Assembly: GCA_024642065.1 (NCBI GenBank)
Contig: JAHEBW010000046.1
Coordinates: forward strand, 97,152-161,151
Source of the DNA: Polynucleobacter sp.
Lineage (GTDB): Bacteria > Pseudomonadota > Gammaproteobacteria > Burkholderiales > Burkholderiaceae
Length of the DNA stretch: 64,000 nt
Direction of reading: 5' to 3'
Shown here: one piece after another, positions 18,908-29,036 of the stretch
How the letters are laid out: the number at the start of each line of letters is the position of its first letter
Position numbering within the stretch: position 1 is the stretch's first letter
Notes under the pieces: model-generated
What the model was told of the DNA's origin: nothing
Databases searched by the model: none
Seen by the model: the letters and a program-made list of their open reading frames with translations, nothing else
Translations under genes and position numbers: made by a program

Positions 18908-21217
18908 ATGAGCTCATCACGCACCCCTGTTCGCCCACCATCACGTCTTGGCGGTGGAAGACAACCTAGAAATTCTCAACGAGACTGGCGCCAGTACATG
19001 ATTCGATGGGGAATTTTTCTTGGGAGTGCGGGCCTTATCTTAATAGGCTTGGTCATTGCTTATGCACTGATTATTGCCAAACCAAACTTACCTGATTTAG
19101 ATACCATCACAGACTACAAACCTAAGGTACCACTTAGGATCTACACAGCCGACAATGCGTTGATCGGTGAGTTTGGTGAAGAGCGTCGCAGTGTTATGTC
19201 AATTCAAGAAATGCCCGCCTATTTAAAAAATGCGGTGGTGGCTATTGAAGATGAGCGCTTTTATGAACACGGCGGCGTTGATTATTGGGGAGTGCTCAGA
19301 GCTACTCTTGCCAATTTGCGCGGCAGACTATCGCAAGGTGCTTCAACAATCACAATGCAGGTAGCTAGAAACTTTTTCTTAACAAATGAAAAGTCATTTA
19401 GCAGAAAAATTTATGAGGTACTGCTTGCTTGGAAAATTGAAGCCAACTTACCTAAAGAAAAAATTCTTGAGCTTTACATGAACCAAATCTATCTTGGTCA
19501 AAGAGCTTATGGTTTTGCTAGTGCTGCTCAGATTTACTTTGGCAAAGACATTCGTGAAATATCGATTGCTGAAGCTGCAATGCTTGCTGGTTTACCTAAG
19601 GCACCATCAGCATATAACCCAGTCGTGAATTACCGCCGAGCAAAAATCAGACAAGAATACATTTTGCAAAGAATGCGTGATCTAAAAATGATTACGCAAA
19701 GTCAATATGAATCGGGCTTGCAAGAAACGTTACATGTTCGAGGTGTGGGCAAAGAGTTCTTAACAAAGGCTGACTACGCCGCAGAAATGGCTCGCCAATT
19801 ATTAATTAGCGAATATGGCGACAGTATTTACACACAAGGTATGACTGTCATCACAACGATTCGTAAGTCTGAACAGGATGCCGCCTACTCTGCAGTTCGT
19901 AAAGGCATTATGGATTACGAACTACGTCACAAGTACCGTGGTCCAGAAGGCTATATCAATCTTCCAGAAGGTTCTGTAGAAAAGCAACGCGCCATTGATG
20001 ATGCTTTGAGTGATCACCCAAGTAGCGATGATTTGTTAGCTGGTGTTGTCACTGAAGTGAATTCCAAAGAAATTAAAGTGGTCATCGCAACAGGTGACAC
20101 CATCAGCATCAAAGGTGATGACCTCAAACTAGGAAGCATTGCTCTATCAGAAAAAGCTCAGCCTAAACAACAAATCAAGCCAGGCGCAATTATTCGAGTG
20201 CTTCCTTCAGATGGTCGCTGGGTACTTGCTCAGATGCCGCAAGTTGAAGCAGCATTTGTTGCACTAGATACGCATGATGGCGGCATTCGGGCTTTAGTTG
20301 GAGGCTTTGATCACAATAGAAATAAGTTTAATCACGTATCCCAAGCTCAACGTCAGCCAGGCTCTTCATTTAAACCATTTGTTTATGCAGCCGCCATTGA
20401 AAAAGGCATCATGCCCAACACGATTGTTAATGATGCTCCTCTATCAATTAGCGGCTTAGAAACTGGCGGCCAAATGTGGGAGCCAAAAAACTATGATGGC
20501 AAATTCGAAGGTCAAATCCGTCTTCGTACTGCTTTAGCAAAATCAAAGAACTTAGTCTCCGTTCGTGTCATTCGCAAAATTGGCGCACGTTACGCTCAAG
20601 ACTACATTCAGCGCTTTGGCTTTGAACCTGAAAAGCATCCTCCTTATCTAACCATGGCTTTAGGTGCAGGCTCTGTAACACCTTTGCAACTAGCTACTGG
20701 TTATGGTGTGTTTGCAAATGGCGGCTACCGTGTTGAGCCTTATTTGATTAGCAAAGTGCTCGATGCAAAGGGCAATGTTCTTTTCGAGGCAACGCCTCAA
20801 AAGTCTGGTGACAGCCAACTTAAAGTTTTAGATTCCAGAACCGCTTTTGTTATGGATAGTCTTTTACAAGAAGTGACAAAAACCGGAACAGCTGCATCAG
20901 CAAGACCAGCTTTAGGACGTAGCGATATTGCAGGCAAAACAGGTACAACCAATGAATCTATGGATGCATGGTTTGCCGGTTACCATCCTAATATTGTTGC
21001 AGTAGCATGGATTGGCTTTGATAAACCAAAGAGTTTGGGTGATAGAGAAACCGGTGGTGGCTTAGCGCTACCCATGTGGACGCGCTACATGAAAACTGCC
21101 CTAAGTGGAATGCCTGAGAGTCCAAGGACACCTCCTGCCGGTGTTTCACAACAAGATGGTGACTGGGTTATTCCAGAATTCGTACCATTTTTAGGCAGAA
21201 CTACTGTTCTTGAATAA
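18908..21217 (+). CDS. mrcA: Penicillin-binding protein 1A
   Basis: This bifunctional class A PBP polymerises and cross-links peptidoglycan in the periplasm. After a short cytoplasmic part comes one membrane helix (IFLGSAGLILIGLVIAYALI). The GT51 glycosyltransferase follows (EDERFYEHGGVD, QGASTITMQVARNFF), then the transpeptidase with SSFKP (SxxK), SKN and KTGTT. The ORF track starts at a TTG; the ATG at 18908 gives 769 residues and is preferred. mrcA next to pilMNOPQ is a conserved proteobacterial neighbourhood, which makes the missing pilMNO noticeable. Confidence 0.96.
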   Translation: MSSSRTPVRPPSRLGGGRQPRNSQRDWRQYMIRWGIFLGSAGLILIGLVIAYALIIAKPNLPDLDTITDYKPKVPLRIYTADNALIGEFGEERRSVMSIQEMPAYLKNAVVAIEDERFYEHGGVDYWGVLRATLANLRGRLSQGASTITMQVARNFFLTNEKSFSRKIYEVLLAWKIEANLPKEKILELYMNQIYLGQRAYGFASAAQIYFGKDIREISIAEAAMLAGLPKAPSAYNPVVNYRRAKIRQEYILQRMRDLKMITQSQYESGLQETLHVRGVGKEFLTKADYAAEMARQLLISEYGDSIYTQGMTVITTIRKSEQDAAYSAVRKGIMDYELRHKYRGPEGYINLPEGSVEKQRAIDDALSDHPSSDDLLAGVVTEVNSKEIKVVIATGDTISIKGDDLKLGSIALSEKAQPKQQIKPGAIIRVLPSDGRWVLAQMPQVEAAFVALDTHDGGIRALVGGFDHNRNKFNHVSQAQRQPGSSFKPFVYAAAIEKGIMPNTIVNDAPLSISGLETGGQMWEPKNYDGKFEGQIRLRTALAKSKNLVSVRVIRKIGARYAQDYIQRFGFEPEKHPPYLTMALGAGSVTPLQLATGYGVFANGGYRVEPYLISKVLDAKGNVLFEATPQKSGDSQLKVLDSRTAFVMDSLLQEVTKTGTAASARPALGRSDIAGKTGTTNESMDAWFAGYHPNIVAVAWIGFDKPKSLGDRETGGGLALPMWTRYMKTALSGMPESPRTPPAGVSQQDGDWVIPEFVPFLGRTTVLE

Positions 21218-21238
21218 ACCAGCTATTGTCAAAGCTAA

Positions 21239-21619
21239 TTAAGGGCGATACACAACCTGAAGATTAGCCTTGGCTTGCTGGCTAGCTAAGCGACTCAACT
21301 CCGCAAATAATTCGGCGCCCGTTTTTGTGTCTAACCACAAAGGCTTTACTAGAGTTCCAGCCCAGCGATAGTGAAAACCACCTTCTTTGGCAGCAACCCA
21401 GATCTCCTGAAGCGGGGCCTGTGTATTGACCACAATCACGCTGCGATCTTCAAACTGAATATTGACGACATTTCCACCCTGTCGAGCAATATCAAGGTCC
21501 AAATCTGTCTCTTGGAATGCCTCTTCTAAAGACATTTCAATTGCTTTTAGGGTCTTTTCTGCAATCGTATAAAAACTTGAGTCAGATAAGGGTTCAATTT
21601 CAGTTAAATTTTTGTTCAT
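21239..21619 (-). CDS. cyaY: Frataxin-like iron-binding protein CyaY
   Basis: CyaY binds iron and regulates iron-sulfur cluster assembly at IscS. The acidic helix MSLEEAFQETDLDLDI, the strand NVVNIQFEDRSVIVVNTQAP and the motif EIWVAAKEGGFHYRW are characteristic. The open frame reaches a GTG at 21655, with ATGs at 21637 and 21619. I use the last, which leaves about 10 residues before the family core; the true start is uncertain. It is divergent from lptM, the same neighbour pair as in E. coli. Confidence 0.9.
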   Translation of the reverse strand: MNKNLTEIEPLSDSSFYTIAEKTLKAIEMSLEEAFQETDLDLDIARQGGNVVNIQFEDRSVIVVNTQAPLQEIWVAAKEGGFHYRWAGTLVKPLWLDTKTGAELFAELSRLASQQAKANLQVVYRP

Positions 21620-21673
21620 ATTTTCGGTATTGGCCATGCTATAGTCAGCGATCACTTTTAAACTTATATTTAT

Positions 21674-21841
21674 ATGCGTTTTATTGTATCTAGGACTTGG
21701 ATTCTTTGTGCGGCAATATCCCTTCTCGGATGTGGGATACGTGGCCCGTTAACGCACCCCAATGTTCCTAATATGCCCAATCCTCCAGAAAAGGCTGAGC
21801 CAATGCAAAAACAATGGCCGCCTGCGAAAGAAGTTAAATGA
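21674..21841 (+). CDS. lptM: LPS translocon maturation lipoprotein LptM (YifL)
   Basis: This 55-residue ORF is missing from the supplied track. It begins MRFIVSRTW and has a lipobox LLGC, followed at once by the family signature GIRGPL (compare GLKGPL in YifL). The rest is proline-rich and polar. LptM assists disulfide maturation of the LptD LPS export pore at the outer membrane. Its TGA overlaps the lysA ATG by 4 bases, and cyaY is divergent, matching the usual cyaY-lptM context. Confidence 0.85.
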   Translation: MRFIVSRTWILCAAISLLGCGIRGPLTHPNVPNMPNPPEKAEPMQKQWPPAKEVK

Positions 21842-23127
21842 GTCTCATCCCTCACCTCAATGGTTTTTCACTTAAAAACAAGCTTTGGCATGCCGAAGAT
21901 GTAGCGCTATCGGACATTGCAAAGCAATTTGGTACGCCAACTTACGTTTACAGCAAAAAAGCTCTTACTGATGCTTTTAATGCCTATGAAGCAGCCTGCG
22001 TTCGATCTAATGGCGCTAGACGCGCCCGCGTTCACTATGCAATGAAAGCCAATAGTAATTTAGCAATCTTGAATGTGTTTGCTAAATTAGGTGCAGGCTT
22101 CGATATTGTTAGCGCTGGTGAATTAGCCCGCGTGTTAGCAGCTGGCGGCTCAGCAGATAAAGTTGTTTTTTCCGGAGTAGGTAAAAGCAAATCAGAGATG
22201 ATTGCAGCGCTCAAGGCTGGCGTGAAATGCTTTAACTTAGAATCCATTCCTGAGCTCACACGACTCAATGAAGTAGCAGGTAGCTTAGGTGTTAAAGCCA
22301 AGATTTCTTTACGAGTCAACCCTGACGTTGATCCAAAAACACACCCTTATATTTCAACAGGTCTAAAAGGAAATAAATTTGGTATTGCTTATGATGATGT
22401 GATTGCCACTTATCAAGCAGCTGCTCAAATGCCTTTCTGTGAAATTATTGGCATTGACTGTCACATCGGCTCACAGATTACTGAAATCAGTCCCTACCTA
22501 GATGCTTTAGATCGCGTTTTAGATTTGATTAAAGCTTTAGATGCGACGGGTATTAAGATTCATCACCTTGATATCGGTGGCGGCTTAGGTATTAGCTATA
22601 CCAATGAAACACCACCGGCCATCACTGACTTTGCCAATACACTTTTAAATCATATTGAAGACAAGGGTTTTGGCGATCTAGAAGTTTTATTTGAGCCAGG
22701 TCGGTCATTGGTTGGTAATGCAGGTTTACTACTCACCACGATTGAATATCTCAAACCAGGTGAGACGAAGAATTTTTGTATTGTCGATGCAGCCATGAAT
22801 GACCTCATGCGTCCAGCTATGTACGAGGCTTACCATGCCATTGTGGCAGTCAATGATCAAAGCTCAGCTTCGTCAATGACCTATGACATCGTTGGTCCTA
22901 TTTGCGAATCAGGAGATTGGCTAGGTAGAGATCGCCAACTAAAAGTTGAACCAGGCGATCAGCTAGCAATTCTCTCTGCTGGTGCTTATGGCTTTACGAT
23001 GAGCTCCAATTACAACACTAGAGGTCGCGCTGCTGAAGTAATGGTTGACGGTGGAAAAGTTCACTTGATTCGTGAACGAGAGACTATTGAAAGTCTTTTT
23101 GCTAACGAAAAACTACTACCTGCTTAA
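21838..23127 (+). CDS. lysA: Diaminopimelate decarboxylase
   Basis: This 429-residue PLP enzyme makes lysine from meso-diaminopimelate. The PLP lysine lies in VHYAMKANSN, the phosphate-binding glycines in HLDIGGGLG, and the cysteine-containing active-site motif in GPICESGDWL. Length and order of motifs are normal for the alanine-racemase-fold decarboxylases. It is translationally coupled to lptM by an ATGA overlap and is followed at once by a terminator. Confidence 0.96.
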   Translation: MSLIPHLNGFSLKNKLWHAEDVALSDIAKQFGTPTYVYSKKALTDAFNAYEAACVRSNGARRARVHYAMKANSNLAILNVFAKLGAGFDIVSAGELARVLAAGGSADKVVFSGVGKSKSEMIAALKAGVKCFNLESIPELTRLNEVAGSLGVKAKISLRVNPDVDPKTHPYISTGLKGNKFGIAYDDVIATYQAAAQMPFCEIIGIDCHIGSQITEISPYLDALDRVLDLIKALDATGIKIHHLDIGGGLGISYTNETPPAITDFANTLLNHIEDKGFGDLEVLFEPGRSLVGNAGLLLTTIEYLKPGETKNFCIVDAAMNDLMRPAMYEAYHAIVAVNDQSSASSMTYDIVGPICESGDWLGRDRQLKVEPGDQLAILSAGAYGFTMSSNYNTRGRAAEVMVDGGKVHLIRERETIESLFANEKLLPA

Positions 23128-23150
23128 TTCAATAATTAAGCAGGTCTTTT
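23119..23150 (+). terminator. Rho-independent terminator after lysA
   Basis: CCTGCTTAATT and AATTAAGCAGG make an 11-base stem with loop CAAT, followed by TCTTTT. The left arm contains the lysA stop codon (23125-23127). It separates lysA from the convergent ccsB gene. Confidence 0.85.
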
Positions 23151-23158
23151 ACCGCAAA

Positions 23159-24349
23159 TTAAAGTGTTCCGTAGCTGTGTAAGCCTGACAAGAACATATT
23201 CACACCAATGAATGCGAAGGTAGTTACTAGCAAGCCAACCAAGGCCCACCAAGCAGCTACCACGCCTCTTAGGCCTTTCATCAAGCGCATATGCAACCAA
23301 GCTGCGTAGTTCAACCAGACAATCAATGCCCAAGTTTCTTTAGGGTCCCAACTCCAGTAACCACCCCAAGCTTCAGCAGCCCATAGAGCTCCTAAGATTG
23401 TCGCAATTGTGAAAAAGGCAAAGCCAACTGCGATGGCCTTGTACATAACGTCATCCATCAGCTCTAAGCTTGGTAAGCGATCTGCCAGTATATTTTTAGA
23501 CTTTAGTAAGTAAGCTATCGCCACCATTGCAGCTAATGCAAAAGTACCGTAACCAATAAAGTTGGCTGGTACGTGAATCTTCATCCACCAACTTTGAAGA
23601 GCGGGAACCAATGGTTGAATCTGGTGAGCATCGCGTGACACGCTGTACCAAAATATAAAAGCAACAGCAGCCAGAATAATCCAAAGCACAAATGCGCCTA
23701 AAACCAACGATTGGTAGCGAGCTTCATAGTACAAATGGAAGAGTGCTGTAATTAAACAAAATAAGATAAATACTTCGTATAAGTTCGAAATGGGAATATG
23801 ACCAATATCAGCACCCATCAAATAAGACTCATACCAACGTACCAACATACCTGTTAAACCAATGTAAACGGCAGCCCATGAAAGCTTAGATGCGGCTGGC
23901 CCCATTGCATTTGAACGTAGTGCAAAACTTAAGCTGTAAAACAAAGTACTTAAAGCAAAGAAAACGCTCATCCATAAAATGGCTGACTGGCTAGAAAGCA
24001 TGTACTTTAAAAAGAATGCTTGCTCTGATCTCGCTAAGGATCCGCCCTCAGGTGTTTGATAGAAATAAATCGCTAAAAATGCTAAGGCTGTTGCACCAAT
24101 CATTAAGTTTCTTAACGGCGCCCAAGACCAACCCAAGAATGCTAAAACAGGAACAGAACAAAATAGAATTGCTTGCTCGTAACCGTCCATATACCCTGAG
24201 AATTTCATCTCAGCAACAACAGCGCCGATCACCAAGGCAATCGCAAACAGATAATCAACCCATTGCAAGGATTTGAAAACATCCGCAATACTTTGACGCA
24301 AAGTTAGGGTCCAACCACCTTGAACTGAACTAACGTATTTAGTTTCCAT
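23159..24349 (-). CDS. ccsB: Cytochrome c assembly protein CcsB (CcsA-type haem handler)
   Basis: This 396-residue membrane protein belongs to the system II cytochrome c synthase. It has about eight hydrophobic segments and the haem-binding WWD-type motif WGGYWSWDPKETW, flanked by conserved histidines. Naming of the WWD component varies between CcsA and CcsB; many betaproteobacteria annotate it CcsB. It overlaps the end of resB by 11 bases, so the two are one synthase unit delivering haem to apocytochromes outside the membrane. Confidence 0.93.
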   Translation of the reverse strand: METKYVSSVQGGWTLTLRQSIADVFKSLQWVDYLFAIALVIGAVVAEMKFSGYMDGYEQAILFCSVPVLAFLGWSWAPLRNLMIGATALAFLAIYFYQTPEGGSLARSEQAFFLKYMLSSQSAILWMSVFFALSTLFYSLSFALRSNAMGPAASKLSWAAVYIGLTGMLVRWYESYLMGADIGHIPISNLYEVFILFCLITALFHLYYEARYQSLVLGAFVLWIILAAVAFIFWYSVSRDAHQIQPLVPALQSWWMKIHVPANFIGYGTFALAAMVAIAYLLKSKNILADRLPSLELMDDVMYKAIAVGFAFFTIATILGALWAAEAWGGYWSWDPKETWALIVWLNYAAWLHMRLMKGLRGVVAAWWALVGLLVTTFAFIGVNMFLSGLHSYGTL

Positions 24350-26492
24350 TTTTTAAATCTTCCTGATACTTTGTAAACTCTTTTTCAAAATCAAGAGTCT
24401 TTCGTGACGTCGACATTGCAAAAATATTCTTGCCTTCACCTAAGCTTCTAACCCAAATTCTGCGCTCAGGCAAATAGAACATTGCAAAAATGCCCAGCAC
24501 CAATAGTAAACAACCTAGATAAACCATGTTCTTACCAGGGGATCTTGTTACCTGGAAAACGCTTGCTTTTACCTCTTCAAAGGAATCCAACTGAAAAACC
24601 AAGGGTGCTGGATAAAAGTTTGCATCTGATAGAGCTGATGTAGCAGCCTGAATGAACTTTTGACTCTCTTGATCTGGCTTGGCGGGTGCTAAATTTAATT
24701 GGGCTCTAGCTTCTTGCCAGAGCTCCCAAATAACGCCGTTTAAAACCTTCAAAATGACTTCAGCTGCTTTTTCTCGCTCTGCTTCTGGAACAGCCTGATC
24801 AATAAATTCACCTAAAGCAGCAAAACCTCCTGGCATCGTGCCCGCTTCTTTGGCTTGGGTCACAGCAAAATCGCTAGCTCCAGCAAATAACTCTATCGAG
24901 CGCATCGCGCTTTCTTTTAATTGCGCAATTGCCTGTGGTGATGAGGAGAAACCTTTTTGCTGACCTAAAGTTTGCGCAAAACGTTCAACAGCTCTTTGTC
25001 TTGCGCGAGGGTCTTGCAAAATAGTTCGCAAGGTCAGCCATTCATTAAGACTTAAATTAGTATCTGCCGGAACACGTAAGTATCTAAATTCTTGAGCTGC
25101 ACTTTCACGCACCCCAAATAAAAACATAGGCATGCCATCTAAGAAAAGTGGCTGCATGTAGTTGCTATATTCTCGTGCCTGACCAGACGCATCACGAAGC
25201 TTATATTGCACTGATGGGCCAACGTTTTTTAAATCCGTTGTCTTGCTTGTTTTGGCGCCCGAACCTAAACGATTATTTAATGCTTTTGCTAAGCCAGCAT
25301 CAGCAGATTGTGTAGCAACTCCTCTAGCGTCAGATTGCCCAGAAGCATTGGAAATATTCTCCACATTCGTTGGTCTAAACCCAACAAACTCTAATGTGTA
25401 ACTGGCGCCATTGCTGGACTTTAATGCTGTACTTTGCCCAACCTCTCCACTCACCATGAAACTTGTCTTTACAGAATGAGCAGGACCCAACATTGGATAG
25501 GCGCGCAACTTCAGCTTTGATCCGCCATCTTCAAAACTAGATTGATAAATAGCCACTCCACGATGGATTAAAGGCTCGTTCACTTTAATCTTTGCTTCGG
25601 ACTCTTTACCTGTATCAAGGTCTTTAATCAACACTTCACTCATGAAGAGTTTAGGCATGCCAGTGCTGTAATACTCAACATGAAACTTTTTCAATTCAAT
25701 TGAAAAAGGTAACTCTTGAATAATGCTGCCGCTAGTTGCACTTAATAAAGCTGTTGCACTTGTGCCACCTTCTGGCACAAAAATATTAGCGCGATAGCTT
25801 GGATTACTAGCGCTTAACTTATGCTCGCTTGGAATTTCAGAAATGAGCATGCCTTGAGTATTGCTAGGCAAAATACTTTTACCGCCAAACCAAATTTGGC
25901 CTCTTGTGAATAAATCACCATCCAACAGGCCACCCAAACAAATTAAAACAATGGCGCTGTGCGCGAAGATGTAACCCCATTTACTCGCCGCACCTTTTTT
26001 GGCCATCACTTTAGAGTGATCATCTGCTAATTGAGTTTTTACTGAATAGCCATCTTTAACTAAACGGTTAGCAATGGCATCTGCTGCAGCCTGATGACTA
26101 AGCGGGCTTGTGTACTCAAAGTGGTGATGTAATGCACGCAAACCGCCTTCTTTGACATGCTCTTTCCATGCGCGAATATCCGCCAACATTTTTGGCGCAT
26201 TACGTAAAACACAAAAGGAAACTGATACAACCAAGAACGCCAGAATTAATAGGAACCACCACGCTGTGTAAACAGCGAACAAACCCAAACCGTTAAAAAT
26301 CTCGGCCCAGAATGGCCCAAATTGATTCACATAATTTGCGTAGGGCTCACTTTGCTTGATGACAGTACCAATGATGCTAGCAATTGAAATAATTGTTAAC
26401 AAAGCAATCGCAAATCGCATAGATGACAAAAGCTCTACGCTGGCACGATTAAACCTTTTAAATGCGCTGATATCTGTTGAAGAAATAGTCAT
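24339..26492 (-). CDS. resB: Cytochrome c biogenesis protein ResB
   Basis: This 717-residue protein has the ResB layout: three membrane helices near the N-terminus (from about residue 25 to 180), a very large periplasmic region, and a last helix near the C-terminus (NMVYLGCLLLVLGIFAMFYLPERRIWV). It is the partner of CcsB in system II cytochrome c assembly. It is longer than Gram-positive ResB, as is normal in betaproteobacteria. It lies downstream of a cytochrome c4 gene that is one of its likely substrates. Confidence 0.93.
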   Translation of the reverse strand: MTISSTDISAFKRFNRASVELLSSMRFAIALLTIISIASIIGTVIKQSEPYANYVNQFGPFWAEIFNGLGLFAVYTAWWFLLILAFLVVSVSFCVLRNAPKMLADIRAWKEHVKEGGLRALHHHFEYTSPLSHQAAADAIANRLVKDGYSVKTQLADDHSKVMAKKGAASKWGYIFAHSAIVLICLGGLLDGDLFTRGQIWFGGKSILPSNTQGMLISEIPSEHKLSASNPSYRANIFVPEGGTSATALLSATSGSIIQELPFSIELKKFHVEYYSTGMPKLFMSEVLIKDLDTGKESEAKIKVNEPLIHRGVAIYQSSFEDGGSKLKLRAYPMLGPAHSVKTSFMVSGEVGQSTALKSSNGASYTLEFVGFRPTNVENISNASGQSDARGVATQSADAGLAKALNNRLGSGAKTSKTTDLKNVGPSVQYKLRDASGQAREYSNYMQPLFLDGMPMFLFGVRESAAQEFRYLRVPADTNLSLNEWLTLRTILQDPRARQRAVERFAQTLGQQKGFSSSPQAIAQLKESAMRSIELFAGASDFAVTQAKEAGTMPGGFAALGEFIDQAVPEAEREKAAEVILKVLNGVIWELWQEARAQLNLAPAKPDQESQKFIQAATSALSDANFYPAPLVFQLDSFEEVKASVFQVTRSPGKNMVYLGCLLLVLGIFAMFYLPERRIWVRSLGEGKNIFAMSTSRKTLDFEKEFTKYQEDLKNGN

Positions 26493-26503
26493 ACCCTAAT
26501 CTA

Positions 26504-26537
26504 TAAAAAATAAAGCCCACAAACTAAGTTCGTGGGC
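26504..26537 (-). terminator. Terminator after the cytochrome c4 gene
   Basis: On the minus strand GCCCACGAAC and GTTTGTGGGC pair (one mismatch) around a three-base loop and are followed by TTTATTTTTT. It lies only 11 bases before the resB start, so resB must depend on read-through or on a promoter inside this spot. Confidence 0.75.
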
Positions 26538-26569
26538 CCTTCTTATTAGAAAAACTTAAAGAAGTTTTA

Positions 26570-27238
26570 TTAACGTACGCCAGCGATATAGTCTGCTACA
26601 GCCTTGATTTCTGCATCAGACATTCTAGATGCAATCGCACTCATCTGCACGCTGTTCTTGCGCTCACCAGAACGGTATGCAACCAACTGCGCTTCTGTGT
26701 ACTCAGCGTGTTGACCTGAGATACGTGGGTATTGTGCTGGGATACCTGAACCGTTAGGACCATGACAACCTGCACAAGCCGCTACTGATTTTGAAGCAAT
26801 ACCACCACGGTAGATCTTTTGACCCAATTCAATACTTGCCTTGTTTTTAGCAGTACCCGTTCCTGGAGTTTGCTTTTCTAAATAAGCACCTATGTTAGCC
26901 ATATCTTCTTCAGACAATAAACCTGCAAACGCGCCCATAATTGCGTTTACACGATCTTTACCGCCTTTGTAATCCTTTAGCTGCTTAACAGTGTATGCAG
27001 CGTGCTGACCAGCTAGCTTTGGATACGCCGCTGCACCACTATTGCCATTAGTACCGTGACAGCTAACGCAGGCTACAACGCCTCTTTTGGCATCGCCACT
27101 GTTATATAGCGTGTCACCTTTGGCTGCATCAGGAGCAGCTGGCTTTGCAGCAGGCTCAGCAGCAAAGCTCACGCTTGCTAATGACAAACCCAAAGTAATC
27201 ACTAAAGTCTTTAATGTGGCTGAAATTGTTTGACGCAT
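26570..27238 (-). CDS. Di-haem cytochrome c4
   Basis: This 222-residue exported protein has a clear signal peptide (LVITLGLSLASVSFA) and two haem-attachment motifs, CVSCH and CAGCH, in two similar halves, each ending in a Met-containing segment (VNAIMGAF; NSVQMSAIA). That is cytochrome c4, which carries electrons to terminal oxidases in the periplasm. The track begins at a GTG; the ATG at 27238, with GGGTGAG upstream, fits better. It is divergent from engB. Confidence 0.92.
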   Translation of the reverse strand: MRQTISATLKTLVITLGLSLASVSFAAEPAAKPAAPDAAKGDTLYNSGDAKRGVVACVSCHGTNGNSGAAAYPKLAGQHAAYTVKQLKDYKGGKDRVNAIMGAFAGLLSEEDMANIGAYLEKQTPGTGTAKNKASIELGQKIYRGGIASKSVAACAGCHGPNGSGIPAQYPRISGQHAEYTEAQLVAYRSGERKNSVQMSAIASRMSDAEIKAVADYIAGVR

Positions 27239-27348
27239 GTGCACTCACCCTATGTATATGATGCGAAAGATTCAAAAATCTTTATTTTTAATTAAACAAC
27301 TAATTATCAACGAGAGATTTTACAATAGGTCTAACCTTTTAAACACCT

Positions 27349-29027
<1,679 letters not shown>

Positions 29028-29036
29028 TCTTAAGAA

